Source of the DNA: Porphyrobacter sp. LM 6 | GTDB lineage: Bacteria; Pseudomonadota; Alphaproteobacteria; Sphingomonadales; Sphingomonadaceae | DNA length: 64,000 nucleotides | Assembly: GCF_001720465.1 (NCBI RefSeq) | Contig: NZ_CP017113.1 | Coordinates: 186,001-250,000, forward strand | Direction: 5' to 3' | Part shown: piece by piece, positions 18,046 through 26,542 of the stretch | Numbering within the stretch: the first letter of the stretch is position 1 | How the letters are laid out: each line of letters begins with the position of its first letter | Made by a program: the position numbers and the translations under genes | The notes under the pieces: generated by a model | What the model was told of the DNA's origin: nothing | The model's database searches: none | The model's input: the letters and a program-made list of their open reading frames with translations, nothing else

Positions 18046-19047
18046 TTACCCGATGCGGTGCTCGCCCCGGATCCACCGCACCGTTCCAGACGATGCGCGC
18101 ATCACCACGCTTTCGGTGGTGAGGATCGTCTCGCCGGTCGGCTTGCGGCGGCGCTTCACCCCGTCGAGCAGCGAGCCCGAGGTCACGCCGGTCGCAGCGA
18201 AGATGCAATCGCCCTTGGCGAGGTCTTCGAGCTTGTAGATGCGATTGAGGTCCGTGATGCCCCACTTGCGGGCGCGGGCCTTTTCGTCTTCGTTGCGGAA
18301 CACCAGTCGGCCGTTGAACTGCCCGCCGACGCAACGCAGCGCCGCCGCCGCCAGCACGCCTTCGGGCGCGCCGCCCTGGCCCATGTACATATCGATCGTG
18401 GTTTCCTCGTCGGTCACCGCGATCACACCGGCAACGTCGCCGTCACCGATAAGCACCACCCCGCAGCCGAGCGCGCGCAGCTCGGCGATCAGCTCGGCAT
18501 GGCGCGGGCGATCGAGCACGCAGACATTGATCTGCGACGGGTCGACGCCCTTGGCCGCCGCCACCGCCTTGACGTTTTCGGTCGGCGACTTGGCGAGATC
18601 GATGATGCCTTCGGGATAGCCCGGGCCGACCGCCAGCTTGTCCATATAGGTATCGGGCGCGTTGAGCAGGCAGCCCTTTTCCGCCGCCGCCAGCACCGCT
18701 AGCGCATTTGGCCCGGCCTTGGCGGTGATGGTGGTGCCTTCAAGCGGATCGAGCGCGATGTCGATCTGCGGCCCCTTCCCCATGCCAACCTTCTCGCCGA
18801 TGAACAGCATCGGCGCCTCGTCACGCTCGCCCTCGCCGATCACCACGGTGCCATCGATGTAGAGGTTATCGAAGGCGCGGCGCATGGCTTCCACCGCCGC
18901 CGCATCGGCCGCCTTTTCATCACCGCGCCCGATAAGCTGCGCTGCGGCAATCGCGGCGGCTTCGGTCACGCGCACCATTTCGAGCACCAGCACGCGCTGG
19001 ATGGAGTTCTCGGCTACGGCGTGATCGGTTGTGGTCGGCGGGTTCAT
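18046..19047 (-). CDS. glpX: Class II fructose-bisphosphatase
   Basis: GlpX hydrolyses fructose 1,6-bisphosphate in gluconeogenesis. The 333-residue product starts MNPPTTTDHAVAENSIQR. It has the metal and substrate motifs VIGEGERDEAPML and ALDPLEGTTI, followed by GVTSGSLLDGVKRR near the C-terminus, typical of class II enzymes. A 42-bp upstream extension of the frame is not used. In many alphaproteobacteria glpX follows hom directly. Here two unrelated genes on the opposite strand separate them. The plus-strand gene at 19113 begins 65 bp from this start, so the region between is a divergent promoter. Confidence 0.95.
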   Translation of the reverse strand: MNPPTTTDHAVAENSIQRVLVLEMVRVTEAAAIAAAQLIGRGDEKAADAAAVEAMRRAFDNLYIDGTVVIGEGERDEAPMLFIGEKVGMGKGPQIDIALDPLEGTTITAKAGPNALAVLAAAEKGCLLNAPDTYMDKLAVGPGYPEGIIDLAKSPTENVKAVAAAKGVDPSQINVCVLDRPRHAELIAELRALGCGVVLIGDGDVAGVIAVTDEETTIDMYMGQGGAPEGVLAAAALRCVGGQFNGRLVFRNEDEKARARKWGITDLNRIYKLEDLAKGDCIFAATGVTSGSLLDGVKRRRKPTGETILTTESVVMRASSGTVRWIRGEHRIG

Positions 19048-19112
19048 GTGCAATTCAGCCCCTTGTCGCTCTGGTTGTGGCCAGATCATTTCGTGCCACG
19101 GCGCATAAGCGG

Positions 19113-19739
19113 ATGGAGACGGGTTTGTCGAGCAATGCCATGCTGTCCGTGTCGGGTTTTCACGTCAGCCTGACCGCTTTCGCGCTGGCGCTGGCCATGC
19201 CGCTAGCCGCACAGGATGACACCGCGGCGACAGCGCCTGCCACACGCGCGCCCGCAGCGGCCGAGCCGCCCCAGCGCATCAACGTGCTCGTCACCAGGCC
19301 GCGCGGCGACATCAATCAGGCGCAGGCGAAGGAATGCGAAGACCGTGCCGATGCCGGCACCATCAGCGGCGAAATCGTGGTGTGCCGCGATATCGGCAAT
19401 AATGGCACCGGCCTCACCGGCAGCCGCGCCGACAGCCAGAAACGCTACGCGCAGGAAACCGCCTTCAAGGGCGCGCCGCCTCCGCCCGATGTGTTCGGCA
19501 TCCCCGATAACGGCAAGGGCATCGGCTTTGGCGGAGTGCCGCCGCCAGCCTTGATGATCGACGTTGCTGCCCTACCCAAGGCCCCCGCCGGATCGGACGC
19601 CGACCGGATCGCGCGCGGACTGCCGCCGCAGGGTCAGGAGCGCGAACTGACCGAGGAAGAGGAAAAGGCCCGGCGCGAGGCGGCCGGGATCAAGACCTCG
19701 GTGCCAGCGCGCGAGGGCAAAAAGAAGAAGGGCGGGTAA
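19113..19739 (+). CDS. Secreted Cys-motif protein A, tandem paralog
   Basis: Unknown function; 208 residues from the ATG at 19113 (or 199 from 19140). A signal peptide VSLTAFALALAMPLAAQ is followed by an Ala/Pro-rich linker and a conserved core: a Cys in AKECEDRADAG, then ISGEIVVCRD, later PPPPDVFGIP and MIDVAALPKAPAGSDADRI. The C-terminus is charged and lysine-rich (REGKKKKGG). The gene 12 bp downstream encodes a paralog with the same order of motifs. The two Cys around the GEIVVC segment could form a periplasmic disulfide. The 5' end is divergent from glpX. Confidence 0.75.
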   Translation: METGLSSNAMLSVSGFHVSLTAFALALAMPLAAQDDTAATAPATRAPAAAEPPQRINVLVTRPRGDINQAQAKECEDRADAGTISGEIVVCRDIGNNGTGLTGSRADSQKRYAQETAFKGAPPPPDVFGIPDNGKGIGFGGVPPPALMIDVAALPKAPAGSDADRIARGLPPQGQERELTEEEEKARREAAGIKTSVPAREGKKKKGG

Positions 19740-19751
19740 GGGAGCGGAGCC

Positions 19752-20438
19752 TTGCTGCTTCCCCTCATCGCCGCCGCGCTCGCCGCGCAGGTGCCAATCG
19801 ACCCGCAGGTGCAGATCGGCCCGCAGGTGCCGCCGCAGCAAACCCTGCAATTTCCGCCGCGCTCCCCGTCCGACAAGCCCGTCAAACCCTCAGAGCCGGA
19901 ACGCCCGCGCATCCCCATCGACCTCGGCCCCGATGCACCCGTCGCAGAGCCGCCGCAGCAGATCGATCTCCTCGCGCCCCCGCAAACTTCCGAAGCGGCC
20001 AACGAAGCAGTGCTCAAGGAATGCGCCGACAAGCAGGAGGCCGGGGTGGTGGCGGGCGAGATCGTGGTATGCGGCGAGCTTCCGGCAGACACTTCCCAGC
20101 TCTACAGCGGCAGCCGCGAGGCGTGGCTCAAGGATTATGCCGATCGCACACAGAACGCCGGCACGATCCCGCCGCCCGATGTTGCCGGGCCGGGCATTTT
20201 TCGCGGGCCACCCACTGTTAGCGGCCTGTGCTTCATCCCCCCCTGTCCGAAAGACCCGGCGGTGATCGTCGATGTGGAAGCCATCCCGGCCCCGCCCGCC
20301 GGATCGGATGCCGAGCGTGTGGCACAGGGACTGACGCCGGTGGAGGGTGACGACGCTCCGCTCGACGAGGAGGCAAGGCGGCGGATCGCAACCGAGCTGG
20401 GGCTGCCCGAAGCGCCCCAACCAGCGCCCGACGAATAG
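19752..20438 (+). CDS. Secreted Cys-motif protein B, tandem paralog
   Basis: A 228-residue protein starting at TTG 19752, supported by GGAG eight bases before. A short hydrophobic start (LLPLIAAALAAQVP) is followed by a proline/glutamine-rich stretch and then the same core as the gene before it: a Cys in LKECADKQEAG, VAGEIVVCGE, IPPPDVAG, VIVDVEAIPAPPAGSDAERV and a closing acidic LDEEARRRI. An additional GLCFIPPC pair is present only here. No enzyme motif is seen. Proteins with an EIVVC motif are recurrent in sphingomonads, but I know no assigned role. Confidence 0.75.
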   Translation: MLLPLIAAALAAQVPIDPQVQIGPQVPPQQTLQFPPRSPSDKPVKPSEPERPRIPIDLGPDAPVAEPPQQIDLLAPPQTSEAANEAVLKECADKQEAGVVAGEIVVCGELPADTSQLYSGSREAWLKDYADRTQNAGTIPPPDVAGPGIFRGPPTVSGLCFIPPCPKDPAVIVDVEAIPAPPAGSDAERVAQGLTPVEGDDAPLDEEARRRIATELGLPEAPQPAPDE

Positions 20439-20441
20439 ACG

Positions 20442-21776
20442 TCAGAGCGGCAGGATCGGCAGAACCAGTGGCTCGCCCGACAGGCTTTCCGAGCCTTCGA
20501 GCAGCGCCAGCGCCTCGGCGACGCAGCTTTCCGGCCCTTCGTGGGTCACCATCGCCACCATCACCTCACCCGCATCGGCACCGCGGCCCTGCTGGATCAG
20601 GCTTTCGATCGAGACCGCGCCATCGCGCATCGCGGCAGTGATTTCGGCGAGCACGCCGGGGCGGTCCTTGACCATGAAGCGGATATAGGTGCGCTCGGTG
20701 CGGTGGCCGGGTTCGGCCGGCGGCAGCGCGGCGAGCTGCGCAGAGGGGATCGAGAAGGGCGCGCCCACCTCGTCGCGGGCAATGTCGATCAGGTCGGCGG
20801 CGACTGCGCTGGCCGTCGGACCGTCGCCTGCGCCTGCGCCCTGGAACAGCAGGCGGCCGGAGAAATTGCCCTCGGCCACGACCGCGTTGGTGGGGCCGTC
20901 GACCGCGCTCAGCGGGTGGCCCTTGGCGACAAGGCAGGGGCGCACGCGCTGGAGCAGGCGCGCACCCGAAGCGGTTTCTTCGACGTCCGCCTCGCCGATC
21001 AGCCGGATCACGAAGCCCAGCGCGTCGGCCTGCGCGATATCGGCGGCGCGCACCTGGGTGATGCCGGCAATCCGCACGCCCGCGAAATCGACCCGCGTGC
21101 CGAACCCGATCGCCGCAAGGATCGCGAGCTTGTGCGCGGCATCCACGCCTTCGATATCGAACGCCGGATCAGCCTCGGCAAAGCCCAGCCGCTGCGCTTC
21201 CGCCAGCACCTCGCCGAAATCGGCACCGGTGCGCTCCATCGTCGAGAGGATGTAATTGCAGGTGCCGTTGAGGATGCCGTAGACCTTGGTCAGCGCATTG
21301 GCCGAGGTGCCTTCGCGCAGGCCCTTGATCACCGGGATGCCCCCCGCCACCGCCGCCTCGAACTTCAGCGGCATGGTGTGCGCTTCGGCGAGTTCGGCCA
21401 GCTCCAGCCCGTGATGCGCGATCATCGCCTTGTTGGCGGTGACTAGGCCCTTGCCCGCACCCAGCGCCGCACGCGACAGCGCCAGCGCCGGCCCGTCCGA
21501 CCCGCCGACCAGTTCAACCACCACATCGACATCGTCGCGCCGCGCAAGCGCGATCATGTCGTCTTCCCAGGCGAAGCGGGAAATATCGACGCCGCGATCC
21601 TTGCCGCGATCACGCGCGCTGACGGCCACCACTTCGATCGGCCGCCCGGCGCGCGCGGCGATCAGGCGGGCGTTGGTGTCGAGCAGGCGGATGACGCCCG
21701 CACCGACCGTCCCGAGCCCGGCGATCCCGATGCGCAGCGGTGCGGTGGCAGTGGTGGTGGTCAAGCGGGCCTCCAT
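20442..21776 (-). CDS. hom: Homoserine dehydrogenase
   Basis: A 444-residue NAD(P)-dependent enzyme that reduces aspartate semialdehyde to homoserine for threonine and methionine. The Rossmann motif GIAGLGTVGAGVI is at about residues 17-29. VTANKAMIAHHG and KFEAAVAGGIPVIKGLREG form the substrate region, with GILNGTCNYILS. The C-terminal part is an ACT domain (RFMVKDRPGVLAEITAAMRD), which usually gives threonine feedback control. Its stop is 3 bp from the stop of the convergent secreted-protein gene. Confidence 0.97.
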   Translation of the reverse strand: MEARLTTTTATAPLRIGIAGLGTVGAGVIRLLDTNARLIAARAGRPIEVVAVSARDRGKDRGVDISRFAWEDDMIALARRDDVDVVVELVGGSDGPALALSRAALGAGKGLVTANKAMIAHHGLELAELAEAHTMPLKFEAAVAGGIPVIKGLREGTSANALTKVYGILNGTCNYILSTMERTGADFGEVLAEAQRLGFAEADPAFDIEGVDAAHKLAILAAIGFGTRVDFAGVRIAGITQVRAADIAQADALGFVIRLIGEADVEETASGARLLQRVRPCLVAKGHPLSAVDGPTNAVVAEGNFSGRLLFQGAGAGDGPTASAVAADLIDIARDEVGAPFSIPSAQLAALPPAEPGHRTERTYIRFMVKDRPGVLAEITAAMRDGAVSIESLIQQGRGADAGEVMVAMVTHEGPESCVAEALALLEGSESLSGEPLVLPILPL

Positions 21777-21825
21777 GACTAATCAGGAGACGCCGCTTAC
21801 CCGCACAGGGCGCGCGGTCAAGCTG

Positions 21826-22740
21826 TCAGGATGCCGCAGGCGCCTTGGTGATGCGCCGCTCGCACGGGCCGAGCTGGGCAAGGACGAAGGCATAGTCCCC
21901 CGCCGCCAGCCGCCGTTCGGCCGGATCGCGCGCGAGATTGGCATTGCTCGGCAGCTGCGCGGGGAGCGCACAGGCGAGGCGATACCAGCGCAGCGTCTCG
22001 GGCGCAGGGGGGCGCGCGGCCGAATCGATGATCTCGCCCCACGACACGCCCCATTGCGGCGGCTGGCCGGGACGGCGCAGGATCGTGAGCGAGACCGGCG
22101 CGCGGGTATCGGTGGCGAGAAATACCTGCGTCTCCGATTCGCCCGCCAGCGTGCCCCGCACCGCCAGCGCATCGCTGATCCCGGTGATCCGCGGCGGCGC
22201 ATCGGCGGCGTAGAGCGCGGTGAGAATCGGGCGCAGCCGCGCCTCCAGCTCGGGTGTCGCATCAAGCTGCGCACCCGGCGCGACCAGCCGCACCTCGCCC
22301 GGCCGCCCGGGGACCGAATCGGCGAACAGCACGAACTGGCGCTTCTTCAGCTTGGGCACCTTGCCCTTGGCATCGAGCGGCACATCGACGAGGTAGACAA
22401 AGGTGCTGCCGAGGCTCGCGCGCCCCCCGATCAGGGCCAGCGTGTCGGCCTCGATATAGAGCCGCGCGAATCCGGCCGCGAGGCCCGGCGCGCGATCGGG
22501 TTTGAGCAGCGTCTGGCTGCGAATCTGCGCGCGGATCACAAGGTCCGAAGCATCCGCAAGGCTCGTCAAATCGGCATAGGTCGGCCCCGTCGGCACTGCC
22601 GCAACCGGAGCCGCCGGTGTCTGGGCAACGGCCACGGATGGCCCCAAAGCGAGCCCCGCAAGCAGTGCCGCCGATACCTTCAGAGGTTTGAATTTGCGCG
22701 TTAATTCATCTTTAACTTGTGACATCATCGGGGCACCCAT
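21826..22740 (-). CDS. Secreted protein of unknown function
   Basis: A 304-residue protein with a cytosolic basic start and a signal peptide (KVSAALLAGLALGPSVAVAQ), then a Pro/Ala linker and a mature domain of about 250 residues. Segments such as YADLTSLADASDLVIRAQIRSQ, YLVDVPLDAKGKVPKLKKR and VFLATDTRAPVSLTILRR suggest a beta-rich fold. I recognise no named domain. It lies 49 bp upstream of hom on the same strand and may share its transcript. The intergenic region beyond its start is shared with tonB. Confidence 0.75.
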   Translation of the reverse strand: MGAPMMSQVKDELTRKFKPLKVSAALLAGLALGPSVAVAQTPAAPVAAVPTGPTYADLTSLADASDLVIRAQIRSQTLLKPDRAPGLAAGFARLYIEADTLALIGGRASLGSTFVYLVDVPLDAKGKVPKLKKRQFVLFADSVPGRPGEVRLVAPGAQLDATPELEARLRPILTALYAADAPPRITGISDALAVRGTLAGESETQVFLATDTRAPVSLTILRRPGQPPQWGVSWGEIIDSAARPPAPETLRWYRLACALPAQLPSNANLARDPAERRLAAGDYAFVLAQLGPCERRITKAPAAS

Positions 22741-23101
22741 CGCAGCGTTCCGGCGCTATGTTCTAACAGGCCCTGTTGGACAAGGCTCGCCGTGAATCCG
22801 CCCTGAACCGCAAAAGGGTTTGATTGGCTAGAACTAGCCCGTTAAAGCCCAAGTGGCTGACTGCGCGGGACTGGGGACATTGCCGCACAATCAGCTGAGG
22901 TTGCGCAATGGTCGAATCCGGCCAGCGCGTACCAGTCGGGATCAGGTTTGAGTGTGCCGCCTTCAAGGCATACGCTCTTTCCATCATTCCCGGCGTGGGA
23001 GGACCGAAATGACCGGGATCCATTCACCGGCCTTATGGGCTGGCGGGTGGGGAGTGTGCCGATCCCCCTTGATCGGCGAGTATTTGGAGAGAAAGCGCTG
23101 G
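22741..23101. promoter_or_regulatory. Divergent intergenic region with three dyads upstream of tonB
   Basis: No gene is evident in 361 bp between the divergent secreted-protein gene and tonB. Three inverted repeats are visible: AACAGG-C-CCTGTT at 22765-22777, GGCTAG-AA-CTAGCC at 22826-22839 and GCCGATC/GATCGGC with a six-base loop at 23058-23077. The last lies 25 bp before the tonB ATG and would sit in the mRNA leader. None matches a Fur box that I can defend. Confidence 0.5.
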
Positions 23102-23773
23102 ATGTCCTACGCTAGCCAACAACAAGGATTGACCGGCCCTAAGCTTGTCTCACTGATCATCGCGCTTGCGATCGTCGGTAGTGTCGGGGCGGGTATGGTC
23201 ATCTTTCTCGCGGTTGACGCCGTCAAAGAGGTGATCGAACGCGTTACCACTGTGGACGTTGAGGAAGAACCGCCGCCACCCGAGGAAGAGCCGCCGCCGC
23301 CCGAAGAGCAGCCGGAGCAGACCTCGCCGCCGCCGCCGGTAGCCCCGCCGCCACCGATCAGCATCGCGACCAATCCGCCGCAGATCGAAACGGTTCAAAC
23401 TCCGCCGCCGCCGCAACCGGTGAGCACGCGCCCGAGCGTTGTCGAAGCGCCTCCAGGGCCGCCCAAGCCGCCCTCCAAGGCGCGCGGTGTGCGCACGAAG
23501 AACGAGCGCAGCTGGACTGCGCGGATTCAGGAAGACTACCCGCCTCGCGCGCTGCGTGAGGAAGTTGAAGGCACCGTCGGCGTTCGCGTCACGGTGACTG
23601 CCGATGGCCGGGCGACCGGTTGTTCGGTGACGGCTTCGAGCGGGAACTCTGACCTCGACGCAGGGGCCTGCCGTTCGCTTGAACGCTATGGCCGCTTCGA
23701 ACCCGCGCTTGACGATGCCGGCAACCCGACCAGCGCCAGTTGGTCGACCCGCATCACCTATCGTTTGAACTAA
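23102..23773 (+). CDS. tonB: TonB energy transducer
   Basis: A 223-residue protein. The ATG at 23102 (MSYASQQQG) starts just before a single membrane anchor (LVSLIIALAIVGSVGAGMVI, about residues 15-35). A proline/glutamate-rich rod (EEEPPPPEEQPEQTSPPPP) spans the periplasm, and the C-terminal TonB domain (YPPRALREEVEGTVGVRVTV, FEPALDDAG) contacts receptors. The longer open frame upstream lacks a membrane-compatible start and is ignored. It is followed by exbB and exbD, forming a complete TonB motor operon. The leader contains a hairpin. Confidence 0.93.
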   Translation: MSYASQQQGLTGPKLVSLIIALAIVGSVGAGMVIFLAVDAVKEVIERVTTVDVEEEPPPPEEEPPPPEEQPEQTSPPPPVAPPPPISIATNPPQIETVQTPPPPQPVSTRPSVVEAPPGPPKPPSKARGVRTKNERSWTARIQEDYPPRALREEVEGTVGVRVTVTADGRATGCSVTASSGNSDLDAGACRSLERYGRFEPALDDAGNPTSASWSTRITYRLN

Positions 23774-23840
23774 CGGATCCATCCAGCTGGTGGCATCCGC
23801 GCCAGCCCCACGAGACAATTCTTTTAAAAGGACTTTCGCA

Positions 23841-24608
23841 ATGAACCTTACCCTTCTCGCCGCGGCCGCCGCGGAAGCAGCGCCGAAATCCAGCTTCGGC
23901 TTCGTCCAAGCCATGAAGGAAGGCGGCCCGGTTGCCTGGTCGATCCTTGCCATCATGGTCATCATGTCGGTCGGCTCGTTCTACATCATGTTCACCAAGC
24001 TGTTCGAACAGAACAAGGTGATGAAGCAGTACGGCACCGTGCAGTCGGCATTCTGGCGTGCTGCCAGCCTCAAGGAAGGCGCCACCAAGCTCGACAAGGA
24101 CAGCGCATGGCGCCAGCTGGCCGACGACGCCGTCAAGGCCCAGGAAGACCACGGCAAGATGACCGACAGCCTCGAATCGCATGATTACATGCACGGTTCG
24201 CTGCAGCGTTCGGAAGATTCGATCAACGCCGTGCTCGCCGGCGGTCTGCCGTTCCTCGCCACCGTCGGTGCGACCGCGCCGTTCGTGGGTCTGCTCGGCA
24301 CCGTGATCGGGATCTACCGCGCGCTGATCAACATCGGCATCGCCGGTTCGGCCTCGATCGACAAGGTCGCCGGCCCCGTCGGTGAAGCGCTGATCATGAC
24401 CGCCATCGGTCTGCTCGTCGCTGTTCCGGCCGTGTTCGCGTTCAACTGGCTGCAATCGCGCAACCGCAAGATTGCTGCCATGCTGAGCACCTTCTCGACC
24501 GACCTGCTGGCGTACATGAACTCGAACGGTGCGGTTAAGCCGACCCCGGTCGCGGCTGCCGCTGCCAAGCCGGCTGCCAAGCCCGCTGCTCCGGCTGCCA
24601 AGGCCTGA
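23841..24608 (+). CDS. exbB: MotA/TolQ/ExbB proton channel family protein
   Basis: A 255-residue inner-membrane protein from the ATG at 23841, which has AAAAGGA nine bases upstream. Membrane segments are at about 35-55 (VAWSILAIMVIMSVGSFYIM), 135-165 (GGLPFLATVGATAPFVGLLGTVIG) and 185-210 (GEALIMTAIGLLVAVPAVFAF). The AP-F-GLLGTV motif is the ExbB/TolQ signature. It forms the pentameric proton channel that powers TonB with ExbD. The C-terminus ends in an Ala/Lys/Pro-rich tail (AAAAKPAAKPAAPAAKA). It lies 67 bp after tonB. Confidence 0.93.
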   Translation: MNLTLLAAAAAEAAPKSSFGFVQAMKEGGPVAWSILAIMVIMSVGSFYIMFTKLFEQNKVMKQYGTVQSAFWRAASLKEGATKLDKDSAWRQLADDAVKAQEDHGKMTDSLESHDYMHGSLQRSEDSINAVLAGGLPFLATVGATAPFVGLLGTVIGIYRALINIGIAGSASIDKVAGPVGEALIMTAIGLLVAVPAVFAFNWLQSRNRKIAAMLSTFSTDLLAYMNSNGAVKPTPVAAAAAKPAAKPAAPAAKA

Positions 24609-24625
24609 TCGCCATTGCCGGCAAA

Positions 24626-24657
24626 CGGCGGGGATCGCTTTCGGGCCTTCCCCGCCG
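24626..24657 (+). promoter_or_regulatory. Intercistronic hairpin between exbB and exbD
   Basis: The arms CGGCGGGGA (24626-24634) and TCCCCGCCG (24649-24657) pair perfectly around a 14-base loop. There is no T-run after it, so it is more likely an mRNA processing or stabilising element, or a weak attenuator, between exbB and the first exbD than a terminator. Confidence 0.6.
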
Positions 24658-24739
24658 CTTTGCCCGGACTGTCCCGTCTGACGGGTCAACATCCGGGCGC
24701 AGTCATCAAGTCAATGTTTTGACAGGCTAGGAATTCACA

Positions 24740-25270
24740 ATGGCGATTTCTACGGGAGGCGGGGCAGAGACCCCCATGTCCGACATCAACACCACGCCGC
24801 TGGTGGACGTGATGCTGGTGCTCCTGATCATCTTCCTCATCGCGGTTCCGGTGGCGATCCAGACGATCGAGAAGCTGAAGATTCCGGTCTTCGAATCGGT
24901 CGAATCGAAGGACAAGGTGGAAAACCTGCTGCTCACCATCAGCACCACCGATGCTGCCGGTCGTAGCGCCGGGGAGCCGGGCTTCGCCGGTGCCGCGCGC
25001 GAAGGCGAATGCCGGATTTATTTCAACAACATCACCCCGGTCACATCCCAGGAGCTCTACGACATGGGCTTCAAGCGCCTCGACGACATCGTCAATCGCG
25101 CGGGTGGTCCCGAGGCTCTGATGGAAGATCCCGAGAAGATCCCGCAGGTCCACATCCGTGGCGACGTCAACGCGCCGTGGCGCTGTGTGGCCGGTGCGAT
25201 CTACAACATCCAGCGCGCGGGTTATCCGATCGTCGGGTTCATCTCGAACCCCGTCGAACCCGGCATCTGA
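24740..25270 (+). CDS. exbD: Biopolymer transport protein ExbD (copy 1)
   Basis: A 176-residue ExbD/TolR protein. A short cytoplasmic start leads to [20 protein letters not shown], the conserved N-terminal segment whose Asp ([10 protein letters not shown]) is essential for proton use. The membrane helix runs to about residue 40, then a periplasmic domain. It is longer than the next two copies because of an insertion containing a Cys ([12 protein letters not shown]) and a second near the end (APWRCVAGA). It follows exbB by 131 bp and precedes a second copy. Confidence 0.93.
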   Translation: MAISTGGGAETPMSDINTTPLVDVMLVLLIIFLIAVPVAIQTIEKLKIPVFESVESKDKVENLLLTISTTDAAGRSAGEPGFAGAAREGECRIYFNNITPVTSQELYDMGFKRLDDIVNRAGGPEALMEDPEKIPQVHIRGDVNAPWRCVAGAIYNIQRAGYPIVGFISNPVEPGI

Positions 25271-25299
25271 CGCTCAGGCGTATTTGAGGAGTAACTGAC

Positions 25300-25731
25300 A
25301 TGGGTATGTCCGGAGGCAAGCTCGACGGCGAACCAATGATGGACATGAACATGACGCCGCTGATCGACGTTCTGCTCGTTCTGCTGATCATGTTCATCAT
25401 CACTATCCCGGTTGCGACGCACTCGGTCGATATCGACCTGCCGCAGCCGAATCCGAACCCGCCGCCGGTGATTATCGAGCCGATCAAGAACAAGCTGGTG
25501 CTGAGCTCCCAGGACCAGATCCTGTGGAACGGCACGCCGGTGTCGCAAGGCGATCTGGTCACGATCCTGCAACAGAGCTTGAACATGAACCCGGAGCCTG
25601 AGCTTCAGTTCGAACCCGAGCCGTTCGCCAGCTATGAGCTGTCGGCCAAGGTGCTGCAGATCATCAAGAGCTCGGGCGTGACCAAGTTCGGTTTCGTCGG
25701 CAACGAGAAGTATCGCGATTTCGGCAAGTAA
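25300..25731 (+). CDS. exbD: Biopolymer transport protein ExbD (copy 2)
   Basis: A 143-residue ExbD. DMNMTPLIDVLLVLLIMFIITIPV is the conserved membrane segment with its Asp. The periplasmic part ends SSGVTKFGFVGNEKYRDFGK. A GAGGAG ribosome site lies upstream, and it begins 29 bp after the first copy. Two ExbD proteins next to tonB-exbB are usual in sphingomonads and Caulobacter-type systems. The final VGNEKYRDF is almost identical to the third copy, showing recent common ancestry. Confidence 0.93.
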   Translation: MGMSGGKLDGEPMMDMNMTPLIDVLLVLLIMFIITIPVATHSVDIDLPQPNPNPPPVIIEPIKNKLVLSSQDQILWNGTPVSQGDLVTILQQSLNMNPEPELQFEPEPFASYELSAKVLQIIKSSGVTKFGFVGNEKYRDFGK

Positions 25732-25803
25732 GACTGGCGGGGCTTGGGCCGGTCTAGACCCGGTCTTGACCCCCTCCAGCCTCGGCTAGATCGACACCAG
25801 AAG

Positions 25804-25834
25804 GGGCGCTGCGAGCAATCGCGGCGCCCTTTTT
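25804..25834 (+). terminator. Intrinsic terminator of the tonB-exbB-exbD-exbD operon
   Basis: The stem GGGCGCTGCGA (25804-25814) pairs with TCGCGGCGCCC (25819-25829), with one G-T wobble and a GCAA tetraloop. TTTTT follows. It lies 72 bp past exbD copy 2 and separates it from exbD copy 3. Confidence 0.92.
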
Positions 25835-25994
25835 CTTTGCCCGGCGACACCGGACCGGGTGCAGACTGCGGTACCCGCAAATCCGGTTGCGAGGCACATA
25901 CCGGTACGCGTTAGGCAACTTCTTGCTTTCACGATAGAATAGGCCTTGCCCAAGCGGCTGCCTCCCGCCTGCCGCCTGGCAAAAGGAGAGCGAC

Positions 25995-26438
25995 ATGCCG
26001 CATATCGTGCCACGCAAGAACCTCTACGCCCCCCGCCCACGTCCGATCGGCGAAATGAACGTCACCCCCTTCATCGACGTGCTGCTCGTGCTGCTGATCA
26101 TGGTGATCCTGGCCTCACCCCAGCCGGTGAACGTGACGCCGGTCGATCTACCGGGCAACGACCCGATCACCCCCCCGCTCCCGATCATTGAGCGCAACAC
26201 TATCGGCATCGACGCAGCCGACCGCCTGAGATGGAATGGCGCCGTGCTCACCGAGCCCGAACTGCGCGCGCAGGTCTCGGCTGCGGCCAGCCGGGATATC
26301 AAGCCCCAACTGCTGTTTCAGCCCGAAGCGCTGGCCAGCTATGACAAGGCCGCGCGCACCATTGCCCTGATGCGCGAAGAAGGCGCAGACTATTTCGCTT
26401 TCGTCGGCAACGAGAAGTATCGCGATTTCGACCAGTGA
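25995..26438 (+). CDS. exbD: Biopolymer transport protein ExbD (copy 3, separate unit)
   Basis: A 147-residue ExbD with the conserved GEMNVTPFIDVLLVLLIMVILA segment and its Asp. The end, ADYFAFVGNEKYRDFDQ, parallels copy 2. The central part has diverged (TPVDLPGNDPITPPLP). An AAGGAGAG ribosome site precedes the ATG. A strong terminator lies between it and copy 2, so it must have its own promoter in the 160 bp before it. It could supply an alternative ExbD for the same ExbB or work with a motor encoded elsewhere. Confidence 0.92.
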   Translation: MPHIVPRKNLYAPRPRPIGEMNVTPFIDVLLVLLIMVILASPQPVNVTPVDLPGNDPITPPLPIIERNTIGIDAADRLRWNGAVLTEPELRAQVSAAASRDIKPQLLFQPEALASYDKAARTIALMREEGADYFAFVGNEKYRDFDQ

Positions 26439-26450
26439 TTGAACGGTTCA

Positions 26451-26480
26451 GAGGGGGCCGCGAGGCTTCCAGGCCCCCTC
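26451..26480 (+). promoter_or_regulatory. GC-rich hairpin after exbD copy 3
   Basis: The arms GAGGGGGCC (26451-26459) and GGCCCCCTC (26472-26480) pair perfectly around a 12-base loop, 13 bp after the stop codon. No T-run follows. It may act as a weak or Rho-assisted terminator. Confidence 0.55.
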
Positions 26481-26481
26481 C

Positions 26482-26521
26482 AGACCCCACTTAGACCCCC
26501 GCTAGACCCCTGCTAGACCCG
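26482..26521. repeat. 11-bp tandem repeat, about four copies
   Basis: The unit AGACCCC plus four variable bases ending in T recurs at 26482, 26493, 26504 and, shortened, at 26515. The period is about one helical turn, so the copies face the same side of the DNA. The array lies between the exbD hairpin and the parS-like palindrome. Confidence 0.7.
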
Positions 26522-26542
26522 ATTGGCGGGGCGCGATGGCGA

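Noticed and set aside
22952..23101. N-terminal extension of TonB
   Set aside because: It is Arg- and Gly-rich, and the membrane anchor is correctly placed only from the ATG at 23102.
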